This document shows positions 44,643 to 53,285 of a DNA stretch of 64,000 nucleotides, piece after piece. The DNA comes from Allobosea sp. 67-29 (GTDB lineage Bacteria > Pseudomonadota > Alphaproteobacteria > Rhizobiales > Beijerinckiaceae). Every line of letters starts with the position of its first letter. The first letter of the stretch is position 1. The DNA is taken from assembly GCF_001898115.1 (NCBI RefSeq), contig NZ_MKSQ01000016.1, forward strand, positions 1-64,000, given 5' to 3'. Position numbers and translations under genes: made by a program. Under the pieces are notes generated by a model. That model was not told the origin of the DNA. It made no database searches and saw only the letters and a list, made by a program, of their open reading frames with translations.

Positions 44643-45626
44643 TCAGGCTGCCTGCTGGATGCCCGACAGCTTCCAGTCGCCTCCGCTCTCGCGCTGGAAG
44701 GTCCAGAACTCCCGAACCTCCTGCGCCGCATCGGCGTTGCCATCGACAACCCGGCCGCTCTTGCGGTCGTAGAGCGCATTGGTCAGGCTGAAGCGCATCG
44801 AGACCGTGGCATAGTCCGTCGAACCCTCGCGCCAGGCCTCCGACAGGTCGCCCTGCAGCAGCTTGACGTCCGAGACGCGGTCGGCAACGCCGCGGCGGGC
44901 GTTCTCGGTCAGGTCCTCGTCGAAATAGCCGAACATCTCCGGCGTCGTGCGCTGGCGCAGGCCGGCTTCGTCCTCATTCGAATAGGCGGTGTTGATCTCG
45001 CCGAGCAAGCGCTCGAAGGCGTTGAAATCGGCACCCTCGAGCTGGATCGGCGTGGTCGCCGGCTGCGCCGCACCGCCGCCGAAACCGCCCATGCGGCTCG
45101 CCGGCTGGGGAGCGTCAGGCCGTGCGCCATAAGCCTCGCGGGCATAAGGTGCCCCCGCGCCGGCAAGCTGCGGCTCGGACCTGCGGCGGAAGAAGCGTAC
45201 GGCCAGCATGACCGCGCCGACGATCAGGCCGATCTGCAGCAAGAAGCCGAGCAGACCGCCCAGCGAAGCCAGGCCGCCGAAAAAGCCCGAGCCCGAGAGC
45301 AGGCCGAACAGGCCGGCACCGAGCAGGCCGGCACCGATGCCCATCATCATGTTGCGGGCAAAGGAGGGACGCGCGGCCTGAGCGGCCGCTCCGGCGCCCA
45401 GGCCCTGATTGCCATAGGACGAGGACGGCGCCGTGCTGCGCTGGAAAGGCTGCGCGCCACCGGGAATGGTATTGGTCGGGGCCGGCGCGCTGCGCGTAAA
45501 AGTCCCGCGGCTTCCGAAACTCTTGCCTCCGCCGGGGCGCGCCTCGGCGGCCAGCGGGACCAGCATCAGCGTTCCAACGACCAAGGCGACGGCGCGTCCG
45601 TGACGGGCGAGCGAGATCAGAGACAT
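44643..45626 (-). CDS. Tim44-like domain membrane protein
   Basis: This 327-residue protein has a signal peptide or anchor (about 10-29), a low-complexity Ser/Pro/Gly region and two hydrophobic segments (about 95-140). A C-terminal Tim44/calcium-regulated OMR-type domain lies at about 195-325 (EGADFNAFERLLGEINTAY; REFWTFQRESGGDWKLSGIQ). Bacterial members are inner-membrane proteins of poorly known role; the mitochondrial relative docks mtHsp70 at the import channel. GGGAGGAACA precedes the ATG at 45626. A strong terminator follows it. Confidence 0.85.
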   Translation of the reverse strand: MSLISLARHGRAVALVVGTLMLVPLAAEARPGGGKSFGSRGTFTRSAPAPTNTIPGGAQPFQRSTAPSSSYGNQGLGAGAAAQAARPSFARNMMMGIGAGLLGAGLFGLLSGSGFFGGLASLGGLLGFLLQIGLIVGAVMLAVRFFRRRSEPQLAGAGAPYAREAYGARPDAPQPASRMGGFGGGAAQPATTPIQLEGADFNAFERLLGEINTAYSNEDEAGLRQRTTPEMFGYFDEDLTENARRGVADRVSDVKLLQGDLSEAWREGSTDYATVSMRFSLTNALYDRKSGRVVDGNADAAQEVREFWTFQRESGGDWKLSGIQQAA

Positions 45627-45791
45627 TGTTCCTCCCGGAGCCCCCATAGGCTCAACGAGCGCCAATATGGGAGACGACAAGGCAGCCCGCAAGACGAACA
45701 TGGGTTAAATAGCTGAAATATCTTACTATTCCAATTCAGTACATAATTATTCGTCGTGATCGGCGCCGCGTGATAGACTTGGTTCGTCCTC

Positions 45792-45811
45792 CTTCCTCAA
45801 GGCGAAGGAAG
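45792..45811 (+). promoter_or_regulatory. hairpin that could mask a ribosome binding site
   Basis: CTTCCT at 45792-45797 can pair with AGGAAG at 45806-45811, which is the ribosome binding site of the 99-residue secreted protein gene. The pairing is short (six bases) and its effect is untested. Confidence 0.3.
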
Positions 45812-45817
45812 AACGCC

Positions 45818-46117
45818 ATGTTCGCGGATGAACCGAGGCCTCGCCGATACCGCCTGCTGGGCTGGCTCCTGGCCCTTGCGGTGCTCGTCCTCGCGACCGA
45901 GGCCGCAGCAGCCGGAGAACCCGCCATACCGATCGACGGTCCGCGCCTGGCTCAGGCGCCAGAGCCGCTCTGCTTCTGCTGGAACGATGGCAGGAAGATC
46001 GCCGAAGGCGCGTCTTCCTGCATCCGCACCACCCAGGGCAGACGGCTCGCGAGTTGCGGACGCGTGACCAACATCATGTCGTGGCAGGTGACCGAGAACC
46101 CCTGTCCCGAGAGTTGA
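45818..46117 (+). CDS. small secreted cysteine-containing protein
   Basis: This 99-residue protein has an N-terminal signal peptide (RYRLLGWLLALAVLVLATEA, cleavage probably after the Ala run at about 30-32). The mature part of about 68 residues has five Cys (EPLCFCWNDGRKI, SSCIRTTQG, LASCGRV and NPCPES), suggesting disulfides. I do not recognise the family. I chose the ATG at 45818, with AAGGAAG seven bases upstream; an upstream frame start at 45770 has no site. A bidirectional terminator follows. Confidence 0.7.
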   Translation: MFADEPRPRRYRLLGWLLALAVLVLATEAAAAGEPAIPIDGPRLAQAPEPLCFCWNDGRKIAEGASSCIRTTQGRRLASCGRVTNIMSWQVTENPCPES

Positions 46118-46148
46118 AGATCCGTCCGGGAAGGCTCGACCAAACAGA

Positions 46149-46185
46149 AACGCCGCCGGGATGATCCCGGCGGCGTCGCTTCTTA
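46149..46185. terminator. bidirectional terminator
   Basis: A 25-base near-perfect palindrome with 12-base arms (CGCCGCCGGGAT and complement around one G) occupies 46151-46175. On the plus strand TCGCTTCTT follows; on the minus strand TTTCTGTTT follows. It lies between the convergent ends of the 99-residue secreted protein gene and the 27-residue peptide gene, so it probably ends both. Confidence 0.75.
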
Positions 46186-46224
46186 TGGCTCTTGTGGTCC
46201 TGGAGACTTCGAGACTGACCCTTG

Positions 46225-46308
46225 TCAGAACGCTCCCAAAACGATTGCAATCATGAAAACGAAAGCCGCACCCATGATCAACCGGTCGAGACGTAGCGTG
46301 ACGGACAT
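46225..46308 (-). CDS. 27-residue hydrophobic peptide
   Basis: A minus-strand frame begins with ATG at 46308, six bases after a perfect AGGAGG, and ends with TGA at 46225. The peptide is 27 residues: a short basic start MSVTLRLDRL and then one hydrophobic helix (IMGAAFVFMIAIVLGAF). It is flanked downstream by a bidirectional terminator and upstream, 104 bases away, by a CtrA-type site. The strong ribosome binding site and the membrane-helix composition favour a real small membrane protein. Its role is unknown. Confidence 0.6.
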   Translation of the reverse strand: MSVTLRLDRLIMGAAFVFMIAIVLGAF

Positions 46309-46706
46309 CACACCCTCCTGTGTCATTGACCTGTCGCAGAAGCTAGCAGAACTGGCCGCGGCCGCAAGGGGGCGGCATCGTGGCACCATCGGGGCGAAGG
46401 CTATTCTATGCTTAAATCGGTATTAAACCATTGAATAGACTTGGGGATATTTCTCACATCCAATGATCCGGACGCCCCTGCCCCGGCACGGCTTCAAGGC
46501 CGCTCCAGCAGTCTTCATGACTCGCGCGGGCTTGATCTGTGATTGAACGGATCGCAGCACGGACGGCGCGGGAACACGAGGGCCTTAACCCGGAAAGCGC
46601 CGGATTAAGACGGCGTTCACCACCGCGTCAAAGTTAATCCGGCTGTGGCGACTGGGGCGCAGTCGGTTGAGAAACCGTTCACCAGACGCTTCGCATTTGA
46701 TGAGGC
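46309..46706. other. 398-bp intergenic region between the small peptide gene and the extensin-like gene
   Basis: This region is divergent: the peptide gene reads left and the extensin-like gene reads right. It holds a CtrA-type site at 46412-46426 and additional TTAA half-sites near 46584, 46604 and 46634. I see no further gene. It is AT-richer than its surroundings at 46410-46460, as expected for promoters. Confidence 0.5.
46412..46426. promoter_or_regulatory. CtrA-type binding site TTAA-N7-TTAA
   Basis: TTAAATCGGTATTAA matches the CtrA consensus TTAA-N7-TTAA exactly. CtrA is the alphaproteobacterial cell-cycle master regulator. The site is 104 bases ahead of the 27-residue peptide start (leftward) and 281 bases ahead of the extensin-like gene (rightward), so either could be the target. 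Confidence 0.6.
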
Positions 46707-47858
46707 ATGCGACGCCTCAAACTCGCCCTCATCGCTGTTGGAATGGCCGGCGCTGCCGGGTTGGCCGGCTGCGGCAAATTCCAGAAGGCCCAGCGTGCGC
46801 CCTGGCGCGACCAGGCCGAGGCCCAGTGCATGGCCTCCGGTCAGGTGCAGCTCTCAAGCTATGTCAGCCTGCGCGGCAAGGCGATCGACGGCCCCGGAAC
46901 CTGCGGCATGCAACAACCGCTCAAGGTCACGGCCCTGCAGAACGGCAGCGTGAGCCTGAAGAGCCCGGCCCTGCTCGCCTGCCCCGTGGTCGCGACGACC
47001 GATCAATGGTTCGCCGAGGTGGTGCAGCCTGCCGCCATGAACATCTTCGGAGCGCAGGTGATCGAAATCCGCGCCGGCTCCTACTCCTGCCGCGCGATGA
47101 ACAACGGCACCTATACGACGCGCACCTCCGAGCACGCCTATGGCAACGCCGTCGACGTCTTTTCCTTCCGCCTGAACGACAGCCGCGTCGTCACGGTCAA
47201 GGAGGGTTGGCGCGGCTCACCGGAGGAACAGAACTTCCTGCGCGAGGTCTTCGTCGGCGCTTGCACCTATTTCGGCACGGTGCTCGGGCCGGGAGCCGAC
47301 CCGATGCACTACGACCACATCCATATCGACCTCGCCCGCCATGCCAAGGGCCGCCACATCTGCAAGCCGATCATCAAGTACACGCCGAACTACAACCTGC
47401 CGCCGGCCGATCCGGGCCGCACCTATTCCTCGGCGCAGAACGCTCAGCCGCCGATGACGCCGCGCGAGCGCGCTCCCGCCGCCACCGCCTATGCCGGCGG
47501 TCCGATGCTGCGCCAGCCTGCGTCCGGGCTGCGCCCGCCGGGCGCCGTGCAGGGCGGATACCCGGTCGCGAACAACGGCGCGCAAGACCACAGCCTCGAC
47601 GCCCAGATGCGCTTCCTCCAGGAATACGACGCACGCCATCGGACGGGCCAGCCGGGCTTCCGGCCACGCCCGCTGCCGAGCGAGCAGGGCGGGCCCCTCG
47701 CCCTGCCCGGCGCGGTCGAGCCGTCGGAAGAGGAGGCGGTGCTCGGCGACGGCGGCGGCTCGGGCGTCGTGGACCAGCAGGGCTCCGAAGAGGCGCAGCC
47801 GATCACGCCCGACCACGACCCCTTCGCCTACAGCGCGGGGCGCACGGTGCGGCGGTAG
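46707..47858 (+). CDS. extensin-like domain lipoprotein
   Basis: This 383-residue protein has a lipoprotein signal peptide (MAGAAGLAGCGK; lipidated Cys22). An extensin-like C-terminal domain (Pfam family of that name) spans about 35-230, followed by a Pro/Gly/Gln-rich tail (about 235-383). The pattern SEHAYGNAVDVFSF (His143, Asp150) with MHYDHIHIDL (His201, His204, His206) resembles the zinc site of D-Ala-D-Ala metallopeptidases (LAS/M15-like). A cell-wall peptidase role is likely but not proven. It is convergent with mepA. Confidence 0.85.
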   Translation: MRRLKLALIAVGMAGAAGLAGCGKFQKAQRAPWRDQAEAQCMASGQVQLSSYVSLRGKAIDGPGTCGMQQPLKVTALQNGSVSLKSPALLACPVVATTDQWFAEVVQPAAMNIFGAQVIEIRAGSYSCRAMNNGTYTTRTSEHAYGNAVDVFSFRLNDSRVVTVKEGWRGSPEEQNFLREVFVGACTYFGTVLGPGADPMHYDHIHIDLARHAKGRHICKPIIKYTPNYNLPPADPGRTYSSAQNAQPPMTPRERAPAATAYAGGPMLRQPASGLRPPGAVQGGYPVANNGAQDHSLDAQMRFLQEYDARHRTGQPGFRPRPLPSEQGGPLALPGAVEPSEEEAVLGDGGGSGVVDQQGSEEAQPITPDHDPFAYSAGRTVRR

Positions 47859-47868
47859 CGCCGCCGGG

Positions 47869-48801
47869 TCAGGGAGCGGCCAGGACCTGCCGGCATTCCG
47901 GCGGCAGGGCATCGAGCGACATCGGCGGCTTGGGCTTCGGTCCCGGTCTCGGCTTGGGCGGGTGAAAGATCGCCTTGTACTGACGCTCGACCCAGCCCGT
48001 GAGCTCGGCGCCGCAGCCATCGCCGAAGTTCGGCGGCTCCTGCGGCACGCAGCTGGCCATGCCGGCGGGGCAGGCCAGCCGGATATGGAAATGGTAGTTG
48101 TGGCCCCAGAGCGGCCGGACCTTGTCGAGCCAGCTCCGGTCGCCGGGCTCGCGGCAGAGCGCGACCTTGAGCGCCGGATTGACGAAGATGCGCTCCACCT
48201 TGGGATCGGCGGCGACGGCCCGAAGCAGGCGGACATGGGCCGGCGTCCAGTGGCGCGGATCGACGTCACGCCAATCCGACCGGGCCATGTTGACCGCCGG
48301 CATATTCTCGCGCTGCTCCCGGTCGAGCCTGCCCCTGGGCATCGGCGTCAGCCAGATATCGGCGTCGAGCCCGATCTGGTGGGAGGCGTGGCCGGTGAGC
48401 ATCGGCCCGCCGCGCGGCTGCGACATGTCGCCGACCAGCAGACCCGCCCAGCCTGTAATGCGCGGCACATCGCGGGCGAGCTTCTCGAGGTAGTCGATCA
48501 GGATCGGGTGCCCCCAGTTGCGATTGCGGTTGAGCCGCATCACCTGCCAGCTCGGCCCGTCGAGAGGCAGTGCCGCGCCACCGGCGAGGCAGCCGCGGGC
48601 ATAGGAACCGATGGCGCGCGGCGGCAGATGCGCCGGCGTGGACTTCTGGCCGAAGAGCGAGCGCGCGGCATCGGGCCATGTGGCAATATTGGCGGCGCGG
48701 GTCCGTGCCTCCTGTTCGGCCGTGGATTGGGCGAGGCCGGCAGCCGGCACCATTCCAACGAAGAGAAGCAGGGCGGGGATGATTCGCTTGCGAGCCTTCA
48801 T
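47869..48801 (-). CDS. mepA: penicillin-insensitive murein endopeptidase
   Basis: MepA (310 residues) is a periplasmic zinc endopeptidase that cuts D-Ala-mDAP crosslinks. A signal peptide (about 1-25, ending GLAQS) is followed by the M74 zinc site GHASHQIGLDADIW (about 137-150) and the late WGHNYHFHIRLACP. Several Cys likely form disulfides. A Pro/Lys-rich segment (PPKPRPGPKPKPP) lies near the C-terminus. I chose the ATG at 48801, where the signal peptide begins. It is convergent with the extensin-like gene, ten bases apart. Confidence 0.93.
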   Translation of the reverse strand: MKARKRIIPALLLFVGMVPAAGLAQSTAEQEARTRAANIATWPDAARSLFGQKSTPAHLPPRAIGSYARGCLAGGAALPLDGPSWQVMRLNRNRNWGHPILIDYLEKLARDVPRITGWAGLLVGDMSQPRGGPMLTGHASHQIGLDADIWLTPMPRGRLDREQRENMPAVNMARSDWRDVDPRHWTPAHVRLLRAVAADPKVERIFVNPALKVALCREPGDRSWLDKVRPLWGHNYHFHIRLACPAGMASCVPQEPPNFGDGCGAELTGWVERQYKAIFHPPKPRPGPKPKPPMSLDALPPECRQVLAAP

Positions 48802-48947
48802 CGAGCCAGCATCGGCGGCGCTTCGACTCGCGGTCAAGCACAGGCGTGTCGCGGGCACGATACAACCGCGTTCGGAACAGGTACGCCGCATCCGTGGTTT
48901 CCCTGCCGTGTCGCGCCGGCGAGTGGCGCAAAACGAAGGGAACACTG

Positions 48948-49121
48948 ATGTCTACGCTTCTGATCGTTGTGCTGGTGATCCTGCTGCTCGGCGGCGGCGG
49001 ATATTACGGCCATCGCAGCTATGGTACGGCGGGCCTCGGCGGCGTCGTCGGGCTCGTGCTGGTGGTGCTGCTGATCCTGTGGCTGCTCGGCGCCATCGGC
49101 GGTGCCCCTGTCAGGGTCTGA
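48948..49121 (+). CDS. DUF3309-like small membrane protein
   Basis: This 57-residue protein has two hydrophobic segments (LLIVVLVILLLGGGGYYG and VVGLVLVVLLILWLLGAI) joined by a Gly/Tyr-rich turn. It resembles the DUF3309 family of small proteins of unknown function. AAGGGA lies about eight bases ahead of the ATG at 48948; a longer frame starting at 48846 has no such site. It is divergent from mepA, 146 bases away. Confidence 0.75.
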   Translation: MSTLLIVVLVILLLGGGGYYGHRSYGTAGLGGVVGLVLVVLLILWLLGAIGGAPVRV

Positions 49122-49150
49122 CCAGCGCGCGCCAGGCCGGACTCGCAGCG

Positions 49151-50107
49151 TCAGGCGCGCTCCGCCGCATGCTCCCAGACGGCGACGGCCGCGGCGAGAT
49201 CCTCCAGCGCGACGCCGACCGACTTGAACAGCGTGATGCCGCCGCCCTCGACCGGGCCGGCGATCCGGCCATGGCAAAGATCGGCCAGGGTGCCGGCGAC
49301 GCTGTCGGCGCTGTAGCTGCCTTCGGCGATGGCGACGGCAACGTCGCCGCCTTCGTCGATCGCCTTACCGGAATCGACCACCACGCGGGCGCGATGCAGG
49401 GCGTCCGCATCGGCCTCGCGCATCTGCATGGTGAAACCGCCGATCAGATCGAGATGGGCCTCGCGCTTGAGCCAATGGCCGTGGATCAGCGGTTCGGTCG
49501 CGTTGGTGGCGCAGGAGATGATGTCCGCGGTGCGGGCCTCGCCTTCGAGATCGGTCGTGGCGCGGGCGACGATGCCCTCCTTCGCCAGCTCGGTGACGAC
49601 GGCCTCGGCCGCTTCGGGCCGTCGCGCCCAGATCGCGATGTCGGTCAGCGGGCGCACCGAGCGATGCGCCTTGACGATGAAGGGCGCGAGCGCCCCGGCC
49701 CCGACCATCAGCATATGGCTGGCCTCGGGGTTGGACATGTAGCGCGATGCCAGCGCGGACGCGGCTGCCGTCCGCCAGGTCGTCAGGCGGTTGCCGTCCA
49801 TCACGGCGAGCGGCTTTCCGGCCGCACCATCCATCAGCAGATAGGCCCCCATCACACCCGGCAGGTTGCGCTTGCCGTTGCCGAAGAAGACCGAAACGAT
49901 CTTGGTACCGATATAGGGCCTGTCCGCCGAAGGCCCGCTCCAGGCCGGCATGGTCAGCAGGATGGCATCGTCCTCGCCCGGCCGCTCGATCGCATATTGG
50001 CCGCGCTTGGGAGCGACGACCTCACCGCGGAACGCCTCATCGAGGATGTCGATTAGGGCGGGATATCCGAGGGCCGCATCGATCTCGGCCACGTCGAAGA
50101 GGCGCAT
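49151..50107 (-). CDS. ornithine cyclodeaminase / mu-crystallin family protein
   Basis: This 318-residue NAD(P)-binding protein belongs to the ornithine cyclodeaminase family, which includes alanine dehydrogenases, delta-1-pyrroline-2-carboxylate reductases and lysine cyclodeaminases. Features include GVMGAYLLMDGAAGKPLAVM, the substrate loop LTTWRTAAASALA and the Rossmann-type SHMLMVGAGALAPFIVKAH. The exact reaction cannot be told. I chose the ATG at 50107, which overlaps the lapA stop by one base (TGATG), so the two are coupled. Confidence 0.88.
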   Translation of the reverse strand: MRLFDVAEIDAALGYPALIDILDEAFRGEVVAPKRGQYAIERPGEDDAILLTMPAWSGPSADRPYIGTKIVSVFFGNGKRNLPGVMGAYLLMDGAAGKPLAVMDGNRLTTWRTAAASALASRYMSNPEASHMLMVGAGALAPFIVKAHRSVRPLTDIAIWARRPEAAEAVVTELAKEGIVARATTDLEGEARTADIISCATNATEPLIHGHWLKREAHLDLIGGFTMQMREADADALHRARVVVDSGKAIDEGGDVAVAIAEGSYSADSVAGTLADLCHGRIAGPVEGGGITLFKSVGVALEDLAAAVAVWEHAAERA

Positions 50108-50445
50108 CAATTCCGTCCGTCGGTCAGAGCAGGCAGGGCGGAATCGGGCACCGCCGAACGCAGCGCCTGGGTCTCTGAGCGGAGCGTCTCGACCTCGCGG
50201 CGGCTGCGGCGAGCCGCCTTGCGATGCTTGCCCTGTGCGAGCCAGGAGGCCAGCCCGCCGACGAGGACACCCACGAAGATCGCGGCCAGAACCACGATGA
50301 AGAGCGGGACCTCATAGGACATCGTCGGCAGATCACGGCTGAACGGATCCAGGGAAATCCGCACAGGCGCCCGATTGGCGACCGAGAACAGGACGATCAG
50401 CAACGCGATCGGCACCAGAACCAGCGCCTTGAAGAAGGTCTTCAT
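50107..50445 (-). CDS. LapA-domain (DUF1049) membrane protein
   Basis: This 112-residue inner-membrane protein has two hydrophobic segments (ALVLVPIALLIVLFSVANR and VPLFIVVLAAIFVGVLVGGL) and a basic, probably coiled-coil tail (KHRKAARRSRREVETLRSE). This is the LapA/DUF1049 architecture, linked in enterobacteria to control of LPS synthesis. GGAG precedes the ATG. It lies 47 bases beyond ihfB and overlaps the cyclodeaminase-family gene. Confidence 0.85.
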   Translation of the reverse strand: MKTFFKALVLVPIALLIVLFSVANRAPVRISLDPFSRDLPTMSYEVPLFIVVLAAIFVGVLVGGLASWLAQGKHRKAARRSRREVETLRSETQALRSAVPDSALPALTDGRN

Positions 50446-50492
50446 CCCAATCTCCGTGCCGGCCCCTTTTACAAGCGGCCGGCTGCCAGCGC

Positions 50493-50777
50493 TCAGGCCT
50501 TGCCGTTGAGGCGCAGGCGCAACTCTTTGCCCGTCTTGAAGACGGGCACGAACTTCTCGTCGACCTCGACCGCATCGCCGGTGCGCGGGTTGCGACCGAT
50601 GCGGGCCGAGCGCGCCTTGCGGGAAAAGGCGCCGAAGCCGCGCAGCTCGACCCGGTCTCCCCGCGCGAGCGCCTTCACGATCTCGTCCAGGATCGCCGAG
50701 ACGATGTTCTCGATGTCGCGCTGATAGAGATGGGTGTTCTGCTCGGCAATCCGCTGAACAAGTTCTGATTTAATCAT
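50493..50777 (-). CDS. ihfB: integration host factor beta subunit
   Basis: IhfB (94 residues) is one half of the DNA-bending IHF heterodimer. The start [21 protein letters not shown] and the beta-arm segment [21 protein letters not shown] carry the usual DNA-contact residues, including the conserved Pro in the arm (RNPRTG). I chose the ATG at 50777, where homology begins; the longer frame upstream overlaps the sppA end. IHF also assists sigma-54 promoters, and rpoN is in this window. Confidence 0.94.
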   Translation of the reverse strand: MIKSELVQRIAEQNTHLYQRDIENIVSAILDEIVKALARGDRVELRGFGAFSRKARSARIGRNPRTGDAVEVDEKFVPVFKTGKELRLRLNGKA

Positions 50778-50805
50778 CGCTGGAGTATAACCATTTGTAT
50801 CATCA

Positions 50806-51780
50806 TCATTTTTCAGCCGCGGCAGGCTGCCAGAGCGCCAGAGGCTCGTCAAGCCGCAAGCCGACGGGCTGAGCCGCGGCGCGCGCGATCGACGCCGCCA
50901 GCCCGTCGAAACCGGCTAGGCGCGCACCGACCTCGGCGAGGCTCCACAGCCCGAAGGTCGAGGAACTGCTGCGCGGGCGCCAGTCCCGGACCTTCAGATC
51001 CTTGGCGACCTTCTTCTCGCGCTCAAGCCAGGCAATGCCCTCGCGCTCGCCTCCGAGCTCGTCGATCAGCTTGAGGGCGAGCGCCTGGCGACCCGAGAAG
51101 ACGCGGCCGTCGGAAGCCGTCCCCAGCTGCGCGTCATCGAGATGGCGCCGGTCGTGTACCATCTGCTTGAACCAGCGATAATTGTCGTCGACGACGCTTT
51201 GCAACGCGGCGCGCGCTTCCGGCGAGGTCGGCTCGAAGCCGTTCGGCGCCGCTTTCAGCGGGCTCGACTTGATCTCCTCGACCTTGACGCCGACGGTGCC
51301 CAGAAGCTGGCTGACATTGGGATACTGGAACAGAACCCCGATCGAGCCGACGAGCGAGGTCTCGCGGGCGACGATGTGATCCGTGCTCATCGCCGCGATA
51401 TAGCCGCCGGAGGCCGCAAGCCCGCCGACGACCGTCACCATCGGCTTCTTGGCCGCCAGCTCGCGCAGCGCGACGTGCAGGGCCTCGGCGCCCGAGGTGG
51501 TGCCGCCGGGGCTGTTGACGTCCAGCACAACCGCGGAGACGGCCTTGCTGTCTCCCACCGACTTGATCAGGTCCAGCGTGCGGCGGTCGCCCGAGATGAA
51601 GCCGGAGATCGAGACACGGGCGATGTGCGCGCTGGACAGCGAGACGGCCCCGTCGCCCCGCCAGGCGAGGCCGCCGACGATCGCCGCAGCGATCACGCCG
51701 AGCACCGCCAGGACGCGCCAGAGCGTCAGCTTGCGCCGCAGGCTGCGGCGGTCGGCAAGCAGGTCGGCATCGGACGCCAT
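50806..51780 (-). CDS. sppA: signal peptide peptidase SppA, short form
   Basis: SppA (324 residues) is a membrane-anchored serine protease that degrades cleaved signal peptides. One membrane segment (about 20-42) is followed by the S49 domain, with [20 protein letters not shown], the catalytic Ser in [15 protein letters not shown] and the Lys in [17 protein letters not shown]. The short form has a single domain, unlike the two-domain 67K type. AGGAG precedes the ATG at 51780. It lies 28 bases ahead of ihfB. Confidence 0.92.
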   Translation of the reverse strand: MASDADLLADRRSLRRKLTLWRVLAVLGVIAAAIVGGLAWRGDGAVSLSSAHIARVSISGFISGDRRTLDLIKSVGDSKAVSAVVLDVNSPGGTTSGAEALHVALRELAAKKPMVTVVGGLAASGGYIAAMSTDHIVARETSLVGSIGVLFQYPNVSQLLGTVGVKVEEIKSSPLKAAPNGFEPTSPEARAALQSVVDDNYRWFKQMVHDRRHLDDAQLGTASDGRVFSGRQALALKLIDELGGEREGIAWLEREKKVAKDLKVRDWRPRSSSSTFGLWSLAEVGARLAGFDGLAASIARAAAQPVGLRLDEPLALWQPAAAEK

Positions 51781-51903
51781 CGGAAACTCCTGTCGGCTGC
51801 GGGCCCGTGATGTAGCCCCGCTGCGGCGGACGGGCAAGGCGCCAGGAACCCTGCCGTAACGTCGCACGCCCCGCACCTTGCTGCTCCGGGGCGTCGGGAT
51901 AGC

Positions 51904-53193
51904 TCAGGCCGGAACGGATGCGCGCGCCCGGTCGAGAGCGACGAGGGCAAGTCCGTTCGCCACGGACCGGAAGGCATCGCCGATATGGACCTTCTCCGCG
52001 CCGAAGCGGCGGTCGAACAGGCGCCGGACAGCCGGCACGTGCGAGGTGCCGCCCGTCATGAACACGGCTTCAATCCGGCTGCCGTCGATGCCGGCCTCGG
52101 CGAGCGCGCGGTCGAGAGCCGTCTCGATGGCGCTGACATCCTCGGCGATCCAGTCCTCGAAATCGCTGCGCCGGATCGGCGTCTCGATCGTCACGCCCAT
52201 CTGGACGAAGCGCAGCACGGTCTCATCATGCTCCGAGAGCGCGATCTTGGCGGCGGAGACGGCCCGGTAAAGCTCATAGCCGAGATCGTATTCGATCACC
52301 GTCAGCAGGTCCTCGAGCTTGCCCGGCTCGACGGCTTCGCGGATCAAGGCGTTGAGTTCGGCCATGGTCTCGCGGCTCTTCATCAGCGAGAGCTTGTGCC
52401 ATTGCGCGAAGGCGGCGTGGTAATGCGCCGGCACCGGCAGGAGCTTGCCGAAGGAGCGATACTCCGTGCCCTTGCCCAGCGCCGGCGAGACGGCGTGCTC
52501 GATGATGCGGTAGTCGAAGGTGTCGCCGGCGACACCGACGCCGGCATGGGAGAGCGGAATCGCCTCCAGCCCGCCGCGCTGGCCCGGCTCGAAGCGCATC
52601 ACCGAGAAGTCGCTGGTGCCGCCGCCGAAATCGGCGACCAGCATGGTCTGCGGCGTCGTCAGGTCGCGGGCGTACCAATAGGCGGCGCCGAGCGGCTCAT
52701 AGGCGAAATCGACCTGCTCCATGCCGGCCCTGGCATAGGAGGCGCCAAGGCGGTCCAGCGCCAGCTCCTCGTCCGGCCGCTCGCCAGCGAAGACGACGGG
52801 GCGGCCCGAGATCAGCGGCAGTCTCGCCGCATCCTCGAGCCCGTCGGTCAGATCGCCGAGGAAGACGCCGATCAGATCCTCGAGGCGGAAGAGCTTGCCG
52901 AAGAGCCGCGTTTCCTGGAAGGCCCGGCTGGAGAGATGAGTCTTGAGCGATTGCAGGAAGCGGTGCTCGCTGGTCATGCCGAGCGCCATGTCCAGCGCAT
53001 CGGGGCCGCTGACATGGGCAATCCGCGTCTCCGGCGGACGTCCTTCGCGCCAGAACATCAGCGCCGAGCGATAAGCATCGACCGCGCCCTGCCGGGTCGC
53101 GAAGGAGCGTGTCACGACCGAGCCGTCGGCGCCAGCCAGCGCGACGACGCTGTTGGTGGTGCCGAAGTCGATGCCGATCGCGGCGGGGGTCAT
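51904..53193 (-). CDS. Hsp70-like protein (YegD type)
   Basis: This 429-residue protein has an Hsp70/actin-type ATPase domain without a substrate-binding domain, matching the YegD group of uncertain function. The phosphate loops are AIGIDFGTTNSVVALAG and MLVADFGGGTSDFSVMRF, and the adenosine loop is EAVFMTGGTSHVPAVRRLF. AAGGAG precedes the ATG. It lies between rpsA and sppA in the same direction, where neighbouring genomes usually have no insertion; a terminator separates it from rpsA. Confidence 0.88.
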   Translation of the reverse strand: MTPAAIGIDFGTTNSVVALAGADGSVVTRSFATRQGAVDAYRSALMFWREGRPPETRIAHVSGPDALDMALGMTSEHRFLQSLKTHLSSRAFQETRLFGKLFRLEDLIGVFLGDLTDGLEDAARLPLISGRPVVFAGERPDEELALDRLGASYARAGMEQVDFAYEPLGAAYWYARDLTTPQTMLVADFGGGTSDFSVMRFEPGQRGGLEAIPLSHAGVGVAGDTFDYRIIEHAVSPALGKGTEYRSFGKLLPVPAHYHAAFAQWHKLSLMKSRETMAELNALIREAVEPGKLEDLLTVIEYDLGYELYRAVSAAKIALSEHDETVLRFVQMGVTIETPIRRSDFEDWIAEDVSAIETALDRALAEAGIDGSRIEAVFMTGGTSHVPAVRRLFDRRFGAEKVHIGDAFRSVANGLALVALDRARASVPA

Positions 53194-53220
53194 GGCGGGC
53201 TCCTTTGCGGAAAGACGGAC

Positions 53221-53272
53221 CAGCCCTCGTCACGAAAAGCGGTCCTGCGCCTGCTTCTCGGAACGAGGGCTG
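53221..53272. repeat. short palindromic element with CAGCCCTCGT / ACGAGGGCTG ends
   Basis: A 52-bp element has perfect ten-base terminal inverted repeats, which match those of the 111-bp element at 35246-35356 with one base difference. It lies between the yegD-like gene and the rpsA terminator. It may be a shortened copy of the same family. Confidence 0.55.
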
Positions 53273-53285
53273 CCAAAACAACCGA

